NCBI GenBank assembly: GCA_012845835.1
Contig: JABAKD010000020.1
Location: 8,000,915-8,064,914 of the forward strand
Length of the DNA stretch: 64,000 nucleotides
Direction: 5' to 3'
Source: Undaria pinnatifida
Taxonomy: Eukaryota > Sar > Phaeophyceae > Laminariales > Alariaceae
In this document: positions 12,801 through 24,950 of the stretch, one piece after another
Position numbering within the stretch: the stretch's first letter is position 1
Layout of the letters: each line of letters starts with the position of its first letter
Notes under the pieces: model-generated
What the model saw: the letters and a program-made list of their open reading frames with translations, nothing else
What the model was told of the DNA's origin: nothing
The model's database searches: none
Translations under genes and position numbers: made by a program

Positions 12801-15800
12801 TGGATCTTGGGATGAGGCAGGTGCCCTTTAGCCAGAAAACCAAATTGCCCTAAACCGCGGCCATTATTATCGTCTTGACGTAGCCCGTCTTGTCTGATGC
12901 TGAACATTCTTGTTATGCTATGACCGTCCGTCGTCGTTTTCTTTTTTGGGTTGTTTTCTTTCGAACCGAGCGCAGATGCCGCGGATGGAGCAGGGGCGGG
13001 AGTTAGCGGGAACGACGACGACATGGTGCACAGCGCCAAGATGGGGGGCGCCCTCAAGATTTTGGAGCGGATGGTCAACCAAAACGCGGAGGATGAGATA
13101 TTCCAGGACTTCAAGTACTGGGAGGTGAGTTTGGCTCGGCGGGCGGCGCAGCCGGCAGCTTTCTGCGTATTAGTTTCTTACGATTGAGAGGACACGTCAG
13201 CTGCGAACGAGATCGAGGATTCCGTCCAACCTCATTTTTGTAGCCTGCGTGTGATCATTTAATCGCGCGCCCGTGCTACACAAAACGCAGGATGCGTATT
13301 TCCTCGTGAACAATGTAGACCGGGTTCTGTAGAAGCACGACCAAGTGTTTTTTCCAAGTTTTTTTTTTGCTCTCCGTCTTGTCCTGACAACACCCAAGGG
13401 CGGGACAGCACTACCCCCGCAGTGGGCTGAAAAAAGGTGGACACGAAGGAAATACGGTTCTCCTGGTGCGGTCTTGTTCCCTCTTGGGTTGTTTGAGCTA
13501 TGTGTACATGGTTTCACAGAACTGTCGAGTTCCATATCATCACCTGTCTTTTGTGTTTGTCTCTCCCCCGCTCTGTTTTTTGCCAGGACGCGTCCGATCA
13601 TTTCCGCGAGGGGGAGGGGTCTTTGCTCCCCTTGTGGCGCTTCAGCACGGACAGGACTAAAAGGAAGCAGGTACATCTGTGAACGGTATGCAGAACCGGT
13701 AAAAACAAGGGAGGACAGAAGTACACGACGCGCATCCGGGCACCCGCCGCCGTTGGCGTAACAAAGCACAGGGATTAGCTCGCTCGCGTGTTCTTCTCTC
13801 CCGCGCGCCACAGTGAATGTACCCCCCCCCTTTGTTCGCATTCTGGCTACGATAACGATGCTGCCGCAATCAGTAAAACACGCCAGCGTCAAATGCACAC
13901 GGGTACGGCCAGCAACGACCCAGACTTAATCGGCAGCCAACAAGCCCCGAGAAAACATTCCTCGGTAACAGTGAACTCCCAGCGAGGGCAAACGCTTCGA
14001 CGATCCAGCCGGCTTCGTTGCAAATATATTGTACACTCTATCGACGTACAATGCCGCAGCCAACAGTCCCAATGCGAGTGCTCTAAACCTCAGATCAATA
14101 GCCCTCGCTGAATGTCTGACCCGTTTATGTTTTCGCGGCGTTTCCCCTGGTTACGTTTGCGCGCTTTCCGGGGGCGCGGGGGGGGATCCTCTGTCGGACA
14201 GGTAACGGCGCTGGCGTGGAACCCGCAATACCCAGACCTGTTTGCCGCGGCATACGGCAGCTACGATTTTATGCGTCAGGGTAGCGGGATCGTGTGCTGC
14301 TTCAGCTTAAAGAACACCAGCCACCCCGAGTACACGTTCGGCACTGAGAGCGGGGTGAGCCAAAAGGAAACCCAGTGTATTCAATAGCGCTACCGAAGGC
14401 AAGGCGGGGGGCGGGGGGGAGTCACCCGTAGCCCGATTGTTGAATAATGGATCGCCCACTCTTTCATGGAGTTTCCGGTTTTATGCCGGGGAAGGGGGGG
14501 GGGGGGGTGAGGGGACAGCAAATGCTTAATTTTTTTTCAATGCGACTTGGTGTCTGGTCGAAAGGGCTACTAGGTTCTTGCCTGTCCGCATGAGAGTGGT
14601 CGATAAGAAATCACAAGCATATTCCGAACGTTGGTGAATTCCTACGACAGCACACGCGTGCTACGGGATACAGTATCTTCGGAAAGTTCCATAGTCACCC
14701 GACGCCCGGTATTTTCGTATATGGTGACGTGACTCGTTTCCTTGGCGATACACGCGGTGCGATACCCTGGACCTCGAAGAACGCAGAAGCATTCTAACAT
14801 ATAACACTTCTCGCACAGCCATGTCTAGGGTGTTGGCAATAAGAACCTTGGGTTCATATTGAAGTTGATGCGCAGTCTATCCGAGTAGCCTATTCGCACG
14901 AAAAACATAAGCAGTGGGATCTTACGTTGAATCTTACGCTGAATCTTCGGTGGAGCTTAGATGTAAACGTAGATTTGAGTATGCTAAGATTGTCCGGTTG
15001 TCCTGGTAATCTACCTGACTACGGGCATTGTTCCGTGATTATCAAGTGGTGATGCAACCCACCATGACCACTCTCCCTTCTCTCCCTTCTCTCCTTTCTT
15101 TCCTCTTCCTCTCTCTTTGGCCTCAAGCGCCCTTTTCAAACTATCCCTTATATTTTTATCACAAGTGATCTTAACAGACACTTCGGTGCCACCTCTGCAT
15201 CTCTTCGTATTGAAGACGGAGCCTCCACACGACCATTGCGCTCACACAGGTTATGAGCCTCGCGCTCCTCAATTTCAAATGTATGGCCATGCCCTCGCGC
15301 TCCCCAATCTCCCTAATGTGTGCGTATATCGTACTTGTCATTCCGTGCCCTTGTTTTTGGGGCATCTTGCGTTTTTGGAACAGGTTATGTGCCTCGACTT
15401 CCACCCAGTACACAACTCCCTGCTGGCGGTAGGCTGCCACGACGGGACGGTGATGGTGTTCGACGTCAGACATAAGGCCAACCGCCCCATCTACTCTTCC
15501 AGCATCAAGACGGGCAAGCACACCGACCCTGTGTGGCAGGTACGTCGCCGAGCAAGCACGGCATCTCGAAACACGGGAGGATGTCTACGGTGGGGTGTGA
15601 GAGGAGAACACTCGTATCGATAACCCGGCTACAGTAGGAGTAAGTGATGCCATCCAAGGGGAAAACCCGATTTGTTTTACACGAAGAAGTTATTCGCGTT
15701 ACGGTGACACCGATGGCGGGATTACCCCCCCCGCTTGGTTGTAACGGTTGTGCGAGCCCCGGTGTGTTGCGTCGTGCTGACGGAAAGAGAATAGCTCTGT

Positions 15801-18800
15801 GACACCTCTCTTTCTCTGTTTATCGCTTTCATTATCCGCAAAGGGTCGTAGCCATATATGGAATGGATCACATAGCGAGCGAGTTTTGGCTGTGCGTATT
15901 GGGAGGACAACTCATGATTGAACCGTTCCACACGACCCCGCCCACGCCTTGTCCATGACACATCCACATCCACCACCGACTTACTGGACCTACCCAGGTT
16001 TACTGGCAGAGCGACGACCAGCCCAAGGAACTGAACTTCTTCAGCATCTCTACCGACGGGCGGGTCGCGAGCTGGGTAATGTCCAAGAACGAGCTGAAGA
16101 TGGAACCGGTCATGCAGCTCAAGCTCGTCAACACCATCAAGGTATATATATACGTACGTGGGGACGGAAGATGGGGCGGGAAATGGCTTCGTGTACGCGT
16201 CAGCCTGACCCCGCTCCCGTGCTGATCGCTTGCCCTCAGAAGTTTGTTTCTTTTTTTGGTTTAATGGCGACGAAGAAAGGCACGCTTGTCGTCCGCTCCC
16301 CCGGAGCCATATCAGCCGATGAAGGGGTAGGGGAGTTTTTTTCACCGGTAAAACGCAAAGCCATCTGTTCGTGACCCTATGCGACAGTAGATAGTATCAC
16401 AGTCAACGCCGCCTACCCTCTCACTCAAATGATGAGGCTAGCCGTGACCACTCTCCTTGAAGCCGCCATAACACCCCTTTACCCTCCTGGTCTAAACTTC
16501 TGACGTTCTACCAAGACGTGCCGTTCCTCCAGGGGCTTCACGACAATGAAAGCCGTCGGAACACGTTAATTCCTTCGGGAGCATGTCGAAAATGACGGCC
16601 TCAAAAAGATAAGGAGTGCGAGCCTTACTCCCCCCTCCCCCTCCATCATGTCTCTACTAGAAGTGGTAACGGTGCTCCGTCTCGAAAGGGATGCGTGGTC
16701 AATGGTCAACTGACTAAGGCCAACAACAACAAATGAGTACGCCCCCCCCTCCCCCACCCTCTCCATCACCCACTCACTGCTGCTCTTTCACTGGCATTCG
16801 TACTGTACAACTCACCGCAAAGGACGATCCTGAGGAGACTTCCCTCTCGGGGTTGGCGGGGGGTTGCTGCTTCGACTTCAACCGGCACAGCGAACACCTG
16901 TTCCTGGTCGGGACCGAGGAGGGGAAAATACACAAGTGCTCCAAGGCGTACAGCGGGCAGTATCTCGAAACGTACGAGGGGCACAACATGGCCGTCTACA
17001 CGCTCAGGTGAAGCGCACCGAACAAACGGCGTGACGCGCGCCTCGGAGTCATCCCACGCTAGCTGTGGCGGTGCAGCAGAAGTTTCTGAGCTCCCTGACT
17101 AGCACGAGGAGCTCGATATCTCACCCAAAACAGGACTGACTTCGTAGGCAATCGTTCGGTCAACCCGACCGGTACTTCAATGTCTTACTTAATACTGAAA
17201 CAAGTATACTCAGCGAAATTATCACGCTAACCGATGGTTCCACACCTTTTGGGGGGAGCTCAACCGGTCAGAGGTATACCTTTTTTTTCGGCCCGGACGT
17301 CCATCCCCTACCGCACTGTAGGGGGAGGACTTCACGGTAGAGACGCTTTTTTTGTCCTCCCGAGCCTCCTCACATGAGGAGGGAGTTCTACACCACGCGC
17401 CAACAAAAGAGGGTACATTTATCACTTCATTCGAGAAAATGGTTGACATACTCAGCGAATTTTTCACGCTAACCGATGGTTCCACACCTTCTGGGGGGAG
17501 CTCAACCGGTCAGAGGTATACCTTTTTTTTTTGGCCCGAACGTGCGTCCCCTACCGCACTGTAGAGGGAGGACTTCACGGTAGAGACGCTTGTTTTATTT
17601 CCCCCCGAGCCTCCTTACGTGAGGGGGGAGTTCTACACCACGCGCCAACAAAAGAGAGTACCTTACCGCTTTTTTCGAGAAGATGGTTGACGTACTCTTT
17701 GAACTATATATACCCTAATCCTAATGCTAACCCTAACCGAATGAAACGCAAACAACCAAATGTAGGGGAAACCCCCTTCACCTCGCCTCCTACACAGTGC
17801 GCGTCGACCATTTTCTCGAATAAGTGGTAAGCTCTACTGGAAAAGAAAAAAAATGCTGTTTTTCACCAAAAATGAAAGGCTAAGTGCAACCCGATGAAAA
17901 AATAATCCCATGGCCCATACAGGTAACTCCCGGAAAGAAAAAAAAAAAGACAAAAAAAGCCTGTTGCGACAACAGGAATTTGCTTTTCTCGGGCAATTTT
18001 TTTTACTTAACCCATTTTCCAGCTCCCAAACAAGCTGTTCCAGTCTAAATCCAAGTGTTGTGTCCCCAAGTCGGGACTGCGGTCATTCAGAAAAAAAAAA
18101 TCGTCACATGAAGTGCTTGCTACCTCTCTCGTAGCGCCCGTCGATTATTCTATTGGAAAAAATATAAATAAATAAAAAGACGGCTTGTTCAGTACCATGT
18201 ACATCTCGGTAGATAAACCAGCACAAAAGCTGGTGTACGTGCAGGGTGCACATGCAGCAGTTTGTTTTCGTCGAGGGTGCTGCACGTGCTCTTTACCTTG
18301 CGGGACGGTCGCCTGGGGTGTGTGGGATGGTACGATACGCCAACGTTTCTGTGTGCGCTTTTTCGTTTTTTTTTCATCTTGACGGTGCCCCGTACCAGCC
18401 TCACCCCCTGATACTATGCTATATGCCTGCAGGTGGAATCCGTTTCACCCTCGCGTTTTTGTGTCGTGCTCGGCGGACTGGACGGTCAAGCTCTGGGACC
18501 ACAGCGTCCCGTACCCGATCATGAGCTTCGACCTCGGCAACGCGGTAAGTCGGCCACAGTTTTTCTTCTAGTTTTTTTATTTTGTTTTCCATGTTCGGAA
18601 TGAACTTGCAACATCGATCACTAACCATTAAATGAAGAAATTATTTCAAAGCAAAAACAAGAACACCGAGGGGAACCAATCAACCAACCAACCAACCAAT
18701 CAACCAACCAACCAACCAACCAACAAAGAAGGGAACATGTTCTTTTTTTTTGTATTTGCTTCACTCGATTTCTGTTTTTTTTTTCTTTTCTTTTCTGGGT

Positions 18801-21800
18801 ACCGTTTGTTTTGCCCCCCCGCCCGCCCCCTCTTTTAGGTCGGTGACGTGTTCTGGTCACCTTACTCGTCCACCGTGTTCGCCGCGGTAACTAGCGACGG
18901 AAAGGTGCACGTTTTCGACCTTGCGGAAAACAAGGTGAGGGAGTGTTTGGATATACAAACAAACACCAGTTTGCGCCTTCTGTGCCTTTGTTTATAGAGA
19001 TGTGCATACCACAACCACCGAGTCCCCCCACTCCCCCCCGCCGCGTACTGGTGTCGGCGGTGGGTGGCGCAGCCGCTTCCTTTGCATCTCGCTTTGCAGC
19101 TCTACAGCTCTCCGCGTCATGCAACCTTCAACCACCCCGCAACATTTATGCCAACTTCCGTTATATCTTCCTTCAGATGCACCATCCAATCATTCCGCTG
19201 CCCTCCTTAGCATTCTCTGAGCCCAGATTGTGTTTTTGCTAGCGATATGCCATAACCACTGAGTTCGCCAGCAGCCAGCGTGTTAGAGAAATAAACCTCA
19301 GACTATGTTTTCGTCAGAGATTGACCGTTTCCACCGAGCTAGCTGTCGGCGTGCTTGAGATGCAAACACCAGACTTAAGCTTTTGCTTTGAGATACACCA
19401 TAACTACTGAGCTAGCAGATAGCGCTGGCTGCTAGCTCAGTGGTTCCTGTGAGGCCCGTAGCATAACCTTCCGTTATGGTGTGTCTCTATCAGAGAGAAA
19501 GCGATCATGGAAATGTGGGGGTGATCGGCTCGGTGGTCTGTAGAACAAAAACGAAGGGTGTCTATGCACCATCAGATAAAGAGCGTTAGCGCGTGTGTAT
19601 AGGCTCTCCAGCACCCTTTTGGCATGCTTCAAACTCTGTCGTAGCTGTTCCCCTCCCCGCCCGTTTCCCTACCGTGGGAGGCGTCAAGAATATCAAAAGT
19701 CATGCGTAACGCCTCTTGATGCTAAACGATGCGTAGCGTTCGATGACGCCCTTTGCGTCCTACAATGCGTCGATTGAAGTTCGTTCCGAACGTTGCCTTG
19801 TTTTGTGTGTAATCGTCCAACGTTGCGCCCTGCTTGCGTTGTCGTGCCGTGCGGTGGTTTCGTCGCGTTTTCTGTTTGTTTGTGGCCAGCACGAGCCCCT
19901 GTGCGAGCAAAAGGTGGTTAAGCGCTCCAAGCTTACGCACGTGTGCTTCAACAAACAGGTGTGTGTGTGTGACCTTAAAGCTCGACTGACCCATTATCTC
20001 CAATCAGTAGTCCGCCGGGCGGCTCCAGGGATTCGCACAGCGTCTCCCTTTTAGAACCGTGTCCCCAATTGTTTGGGCAACAAATCCAATCAGTAGTCCG
20101 CCAGGCGGCTCCAGGGATTCGCACAGCGTCTCCCTTTTAGAACTGTGTCCCCAATTGTTTGGGCAACAAACTACTTGGAAATAGAGAAGGAAAAAACAAA
20201 ATTACGGCAGGAAAACGATCAAGCCTTGCGATCGCGGAGCAAGGCACAGCACGTTTTTGTTGTTCCCTCCAACACAATTTCTACCACACGGGGGAGCGAG
20301 ATGTTTTTTCGTTAATCGTTCAGTTTTGACATTATTGTCGACCTGTACGCGACAGCACACGTGCTATTATTTGCCGTAGGTCTTGTTTCGCGTTCCGGGT
20401 AAACCTTTTTTTTTTTCCCCCTTCCGCTCGAACGCGTAGCACGGACGTCAGTGTACACAAAATGGGTGCCTCGACCACCTCCTTTCGGGTGAAACTGCTG
20501 CTGCGTTCTGAAAAAGTGTGCTCACGCGTGATACTGTACGCCGACAAGATGCCGCTGCCTTCCTAAATTTTGCCACAAACCACCTTTTTTTTTTCTTTTT
20601 CTTCGTCATCATCCCATCTATATTATTTTGTTCGCACTTTTCCTTTCTCCATTTCCCTCCCGGTAGCAACTGAGATCATCCGGGGTCACATAGCGGGCCC
20701 TCCTCCCCCCTCCCCACAACGGTACTGTACCTTCGTTTTTATCGCGAGAACAATTCAACACCTCCTCCCCTCCTCGACTCGCATAGAATCGTGCTGGCCC
20801 ATTCCAAAAAGCGCTCTCGGCAGTCGGTGTCTCTGCAAAACAAACCTCCATGCCGAGGTTTGAACCCCTTACTCCAACCTTTGTAGTGTGTATATACGAG
20901 GTTAACCGCTAGACCACCGGGGTGACCGGCTTACCACTAAACAAACTGAAAACAATCTGAAACGCCCGTTATTTCAGGATACCGGAAAAGTTGCACGTTG
21001 TCCTGGCCTGTCTTTCGTGACATGGGGTTATATCTAGACTGCTGGAGATAAATGAGGCGCCATACTCAGTAGATTGCCGTCGTCCGTCAGCTGGTATTGT
21101 TTAATACAAGGTGGCATCGCCCATTTTGCCACCAAAAGCCACGCCGGCCACGAAAGCACCCCAACGTCTTCTTCTCTCGCTCCTCCCTAATGCATGTTCT
21201 CCCTCGAACTGGGAAACTGATGAATGTATTGAATTACCATGTGTTAATATTTGTTTTACTCTTTCGCCCATTAATATTGCACCCGGTACCTGGTATTAAC
21301 AGAAATCCCCCCTCCCCCCCTCCCCCCCCACTCATATCGTATGCTTCGAATTCGGAAAATAATTAATCTTCTTTAGTTATTACGAGGAAATTAATTGACT
21401 TCCGTCTGCTTCAAGATAGGAAAATAACCAAATACCTTGTGACTTTAGTATGACTTAGTTATAAAAAATAATAATGAATGTGTCGTCTCCCGTCGAAGGC
21501 AGGAAAAAACAATTGGGCAATTCGCTCCTACCGCGTAAGCTTTCCGTCCATTTTTTTCGGCCTTTTTTTATTCTCCGGTGACAAGCCCCCCCCTTGTTGT
21601 GTCGGGGCTCGTTTTGGTTTACGTTGCGCAGCCGCCAATCTACCCCGTCTTCGAAACAAAAAGACGGTAAGGGGAAGTACCTCTACTTTTCACAACCGCA
21701 TTTTCGCCATTCGCACGAGGATAGCCCTGCACCACCTCACGGACAAAAATGACTTCCCGAAAGTGATTTTGTGGCGCGGCCTAACCTAACCATTCTGCTG

Positions 21801-22898
21801 CGGGTTCATTACCGCCAAAACTAAAACAGTACGGAAGCTTAACCCGCCCAAAAGGAACAGCGGGGAGGGGGAGGGGGGGGGAGGGGGGAACTCGCGCGAC
21901 TAACCCCGAGGCAGTGCAAGTGCAAAGGCCTTAAAGGTGACCCCCCTGCCGTGAGCCTCGCTGTGAGAAAATAACAACACCCCCAAAATTGGGCTTTGGC
22001 GCGTTCGTTTTTTGTTCACATCAATGTTTTGTGTTGCCGACGTTTTTGCAAACCACTCGCGCCCAAATATTCCTTGTATGTACGCGACGGGAAAGGACAC
22101 ACGACGCTTGATATTTTGTATATTTTGTGCCCTCCTGCCCCTTCCCCCCCCTTTCCTCGCGCCTGGGTGCCGGGTATGGCGCTGTCCCCGTGCGCATGAT
22201 GGGCATGGACATGGTGACAGGAGCGTATAATTATCGTGGGCGACGATCGTGGAGGCGTGAACTCCCTCAAGCTCTCGCCAAATCTCCGTAAGGTGAGAGA
22301 GATCCTTTCTCACATATGAGACGGGTCATTATCTAGGCTGTTTATGTATCATATAGATTATATAGATCATATCATGGAGAAGGCGGATTTTTGAGCAAAG
22401 TACCGTTTAGAGAAGACCCTGGACTCGCTCCGAGACGTGCACGGCTGATTCCCTCGGCTTATCGGCCGAAAACGGACAAAACACGTCTGAAAAGCGCAAA
22501 ACGAAATCGGATCGAGAAAAAAAATATCGAACCGCAAACCGTGTAGGAAACAGCCCTAATACGTGCTAAAATATGTCTTTAAATCCTCTTACTATTGCAT
22601 GCTATATATTCCCCCCCCGGTATGACAGCTTGTGCCAGAGCCGTGCCACTCAGACCGCACCCGGTGAAACGTGATCTTGGTCTTGTAGACGCTTTTGTGA
22701 AGGTTGTCGCACTGTACACTGCACACACAGACCCTCCCCAACTCGAAGTGCTTTTGTTTGCGTGTGTTGTGTTGTACTCAGGTGCACGCACCGCGGGACG
22801 AAGAAGGCAACGTCGTGGACCACGACCCTATCCAGCTACAGGTGGACAAGATGGACAGACTTCTCACCGTTGCGGATACCAAGCCTGTCGGCGGCTGA
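4913..22898 (+). CDS. DNAI1: axonemal outer-arm dynein intermediate chain 1 (DNAI1/IC78 type), 16 exons
   Basis: WD-repeat intermediate chain of the flagellar outer dynein arm; it anchors the dynein heavy chains to the doublet microtubule together with the DNAI2-type partner. Exons: 4913-5065, 5464-5530, 6169-6383, 6975-7184, 11068-11110, 12976-13124, 13587-13670, 14202-14354, 15384-15539, 15998-16141, 16823-17007, 18433-18544, 18839-18934, 19890-19958, 22221-22292, 22782-22898. The phases join to about 674 residues, close to the usual family size. Landmarks are [17 protein letters not shown] (about 54-70), [12 protein letters not shown] (about 200-211), [15 protein letters not shown]-type WD repeats across residues 308-590, [12 protein letters not shown], and VGDDRGG...LKLSPNLRK near the C-terminus. 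Exon 5 is a 43-nt microexon ([14 protein letters not shown]) whose phase is needed to join its neighbours. The exon 2 acceptor may be 5464 or 5470, and the exon 3 donor near 6383-6386 is weak. The introns are full of repeats. Confidence 0.95.
5758..5781. repeat. compound TACCTGGTA palindrome cluster
   Basis: In DNAI1 intron 2, AGTACCTGGTACC is followed at once by AGGGTACCAGT, giving a short self-complementary cluster built on the recurrent 9-mer TACCTGGTA. The function is unknown. Confidence 0.6.
7548..8027 (-). repeat. tRNA-derived SINE-like repeat, family A
   Basis: On the minus strand this holds an A-box-like AGTGGTCGAACGG, then a perfect T-arm or B box, GTGGGTTCGAGCCCCAC (positions 7898-7882), then an AT-rich tail. 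The segment around GGTTAACCAATAGCTTACCC occurs on both sides of the core, so the element looks like part of a head-to-tail array. Two further copies lie at 46826-47480. It sits in the 3.9-kb DNAI1 intron 4. The two boxes are spaced wider than in a functional tRNA, so it is called a derived repeat rather than a tRNA gene. Confidence 0.7.
9836..10048. repeat. CT-rich minisatellite in DNAI1 intron 4
   Basis: A C-run and a (CT)n run are followed by about seven units of roughly 25-35 bases built from CTCGAGTGAGGAGG plus CTCTCTCTCT. The unit core CTCGAGTGAGGAGG can fold back on itself. The open frames across it on the minus strand are artefacts of the repeat. Confidence 0.85.
10139..10296. repeat. 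79-bp tandem duplication
   Basis: Two nearly identical units begin GGTATACCGTTTTTTGGCGG at 10141 and 10220 and end in CCCAATTTCGTCGGAAA. The duplication is intronic within DNAI1. Confidence 0.85.
10560..10815 (+). repeat. tRNA-derived SINE-like repeat, family B
   Basis: The B-box-like GAGTTCGATTCTCG is followed by a conserved body (AGCGTGCGCGCTGG, then TTCTGAGTRCTAC, then GGAGATC and TCGAAAACAYATGT). The same order of blocks recurs at about 36010-36250 and, in part, at 36280-36390. It is intronic within DNAI1. Confidence 0.6.
12030..12100 (+). repeat. degenerate tRNA-like sequence
   Basis: An A-box-like TGCATAGCTCAGTGGTTATGG is followed about 35 bases later by GGGGTCAGGTCTCCCCC, which resembles a T-arm but lacks the TTCGA core. 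It is probably a decayed tRNA-derived repeat in DNAI1 intron 5, not a functional tRNA gene. Confidence 0.4.
12535..12850 (-). repeat. dispersed repeat, GAGCTC/CTTCGAAGGC family
   Basis: Recognised by GAGCTCCTC-type palindromes and a CTTCGAAGGC(A/G)TTCG-type block. Related copies are seen at about 17080-17180, 30790-30900, 31090-31290, 40100-40265 and 43585-43780, in both orientations. No open frame runs through the copies. The class is not known. Confidence 0.55.
17209..17694 (+). repeat. 242-bp tandem duplication
   Basis: Two units start at CTCAGCGAA (about 17209 and 17451). Each holds TCACGCTAACCGATGGTTCC, GGGGGGAGCTCAACCGGTCA, a T-run before GGCCCG, and TTCTACACCACGCGCCAACA. The copies differ by scattered substitutions. 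They are intronic within DNAI1. Confidence 0.85.
17713..17742. repeat. degenerate interstitial telomere-like tract
   Basis: A short imperfect run of CCCTAA-type units (CCCTAATCCTAATGCTAACC and onward) lies at the end of the tandem duplication. Better runs occur at 41280-41296 and 49388-49414. Confidence 0.6.
18673..18727. repeat. (CCAA)n microsatellite
   Basis: About twelve CAAC/CCAA tetranucleotide units with two interruptions, in the intron between the DNAI1 exons ending at 18544 and starting at 18839. Confidence 0.9.
19000..19480 (-). repeat. cluster of decayed tRNA A-box-like units
   Basis: CCATAACCACTGAGTTC, CCATAACTACTGAGCTAG and related strings recur about every 75-130 bases. Their complement, TAGCTCAGTGGTTATGG, matches the A-box region of the tRNA-like sequence near 12030. 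The pattern suggests an old tandem array of tRNA-derived units in a DNAI1 intron. Confidence 0.45.
20001..20168 (+). repeat. 84-bp tandem duplication
   Basis: Two almost identical units run from CCAATCAGTAGTCCGCC to TTGTTTGGGCAACAAA (start about 20001 and 20085). They differ at a few positions, such as CCGGG against CCAGG. Located in the DNAI1 intron that starts at 19959. Confidence 0.9.
20850..20926 (-). repeat. tRNA-derived sequence (A and B boxes)
   Basis: On the minus strand CCCCGGTGGTCTAGCGGTTA gives a good A box, and GGGGTTCAAACCTC follows as a B box, as in Glu/Asp-type tRNAs. The acceptor-stem ends do not pair well and the spacer is unusual, so this is more likely a SINE head or tRNA pseudogene. 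Similar heads occur at about 37238-37325 and 53790-53870 (both start GCCCCGGTGG). Confidence 0.5.
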
Positions 22899-23069
22899 CG
22901 ACGGTGCGGTCTTCATAAGCCCATCTATCATGCGGGCGCCTGATGTTCCTTTTCGTATTCCCATGCCCCGATGTTGACGGTAGCAAAACCTGGTGGGGCA
23001 TTCCTATCTACAAGGCGTTTCTTATCAACCCTTCCCGTCGTATTTTGCCTGGGCTTTTCGCTGGTAATG

Positions 23070-23285
23070 CCTCGGCCCGCGGATCGGGTCAGAAATTTTC
23101 AACAATATCACGGGTCGGGTCTGGTCGGGTCGGAACGGATCGAGTCGGGTCGGGTCGGGTCGGGTCGGGTCGGGTCGGGTCGGGTCGGGTCGGGTCAGGA
23201 CATTTTCATGTGTGGCACGTCGGGCCGGGTCAGCCTGATGACCCGATCCGACCCGCGAGAATTGGTCCGACCCATGAAAAGCCCT
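23070..23285. repeat. GGGTC pentamer array with inverted arm
   Basis: A run of about 12 GGGTC units (core 23144-23196) follows a unique lead-in containing CACGGGTCGGGTCTGGTCGG. The complementary GACCCG/CCGACCC arm lies about 40 bases further on. The same lead-in and inverted arm occur at 47695-47935, so this is a repeat family with hairpin potential rather than a simple microsatellite. Confidence 0.75.
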
Positions 23286-24529
23286 GGTATTTTGCGACGT
23301 TAACGGAAGACAGATGGTTTTCGGGTGTGCGTTATGGTATTGCCTTAGGCGGCACGTAAGCACGTCAGCGTAGCCCACCACCACCACCATCACATCACAT
23401 TCACGCGTTGTGACGCTGCTGTTGGTAGCATCGGTTCGTCACTGCTGTGCTGTCAGTTTGCTCGCGGCGGCTTTGGTGCTTTTGGTGCTCTTGGTGCCCT
23501 TGAACCCGCCTCCGCCGCCTTTTGCCGCTGTCCCGAACGCTCTGCCCCCTCCCCCCCCTCCCCTACTCCCACGCCGGTTGTAGAATCACTTTTCTTTATT
23601 GGCCTTTTCTTCGTCAGCTCAGACTGTAGGGAGGAACGCGCTTCCCTGATCCGCGGTGCGTTTCTTCGTCTGCAGTCTGCTTTGTTCTCAATTGGTTTTT
23701 TAGTTCGTAGAGAGCTTTTCAGATGCGAGCTGCGTTCTTGCTCGGGCGGTGCTTTCTGTGATATTTTTTCCCCCCGATTGCCAGTGTGTTCCTATCCTAT
23801 CTGGTCTGGTGTCGACAGTAGCACACAAGGGCAACGAACTCTAGATGGAAGGCGGAAATGTGGCCCCAGGACGAATGGTTCTATCCATTTTTGTTTAGTT
23901 TCGCGCACATCGTCCGAGATACAAACAGACACCCTGCGTCGAGCTGGCAGGCAGGCAGACATGAGGGGGTGGGGGGGGGTGGGGGGTGGCGGAGGAGCGT
24001 TTTGGCAAGGAGAAGCTTTATATATGTAAACGTTATTTACCCGATGGTAATCATTACCTCATTCACTCGAGAACAACTTCGTGTCTGTCTGCAGTGATGT
24101 GCGGAGCCTGTTTTTGGTTTTGGCAGGATCGTGTTGACAGCAGACCAAAGCTACAGGGGTGGGGGCGGGGGCGTGTAACCACTGTTAGGGACTTCTTAAT
24201 GCAGCGGCTCAGCGACACAAAGCTCGCGCGAGTGGCCCTACCGCATAGCAGACAGAGTTATGACAAACACACACGCCCTCGAACGAAAAAAAAAAATCTC
24301 AGAGGCGGTTTTCTGAACAACGGCCTGGGGGAGCACAAATAACGCGTGTTACGGCGGTCGGTGGTGGTGCGGCAACTATTGTTTTTTGCCCTACAGGGTT
24401 CTTGGCTTGAGGAGCTGTATATACCCCAACCAAAAACTGATTTTGATATATGTGAATTCGCAACCCTGTTTTAGAGATACAAAATATAAATATATATATA
24501 TGGTCATTCTTTGTTTTTTATTCGGTCAG

Positions 24530-24950
24530 GAGTTTTTTTTCGTCTCGGCCTCAGTATGGGATTCTCGGATTGGAATTTCTCGGATTGGAATTTCTTCGTT
24601 CGAGCGCAGTCTTCGGGAGGCGGCTCAAACGCCCCTCGCCCTGCCGTATCCGTTCCGCACCTGGCCGGCATCGGGTACGTGGGCTGAGCGAGACAAGCGA
24701 GAAGTGCGCAAAATGTTGTATTTTGGTCGGTATACGCTCGAGCTATTCTTGGATCTTGTCATATGCAGAGCTTGAACGAAAAAAGCATATGGGAAAACAT
24801 TTATTTCCAAGTTGGCAAAATTTCCAAATTGGCTTCGTATTTCGTCCCCACCACACTTTTTTCATGGTCACACCTCGAAGCATTCGGCCTATTGTCGTAC
24901 GACTGCTGTGTCGTTGCTTTTCGATATCGGATTTCAAGGTTAAATACCTT
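24530..24950 (+). repeat. dispersed repeat (copy related to 35630-35965)
   Basis: Shares TTTTTTCGTCTCGGCCTCAG, GAGCGAGACAAGCGAGAAGT, TATACGCYCGAGCT and CTTGGATCTTG with the copy at 35630-35965 in the same orientation. The short open frames differ between copies and contain no conserved protein, so it is called non-coding. Confidence 0.6.

Noticed and set aside
20850-20926. A functional tRNA gene
   Set aside because: A and B boxes are present but acceptor and anticodon stems do not close; a related head is repeated elsewhere, pointing to a SINE.
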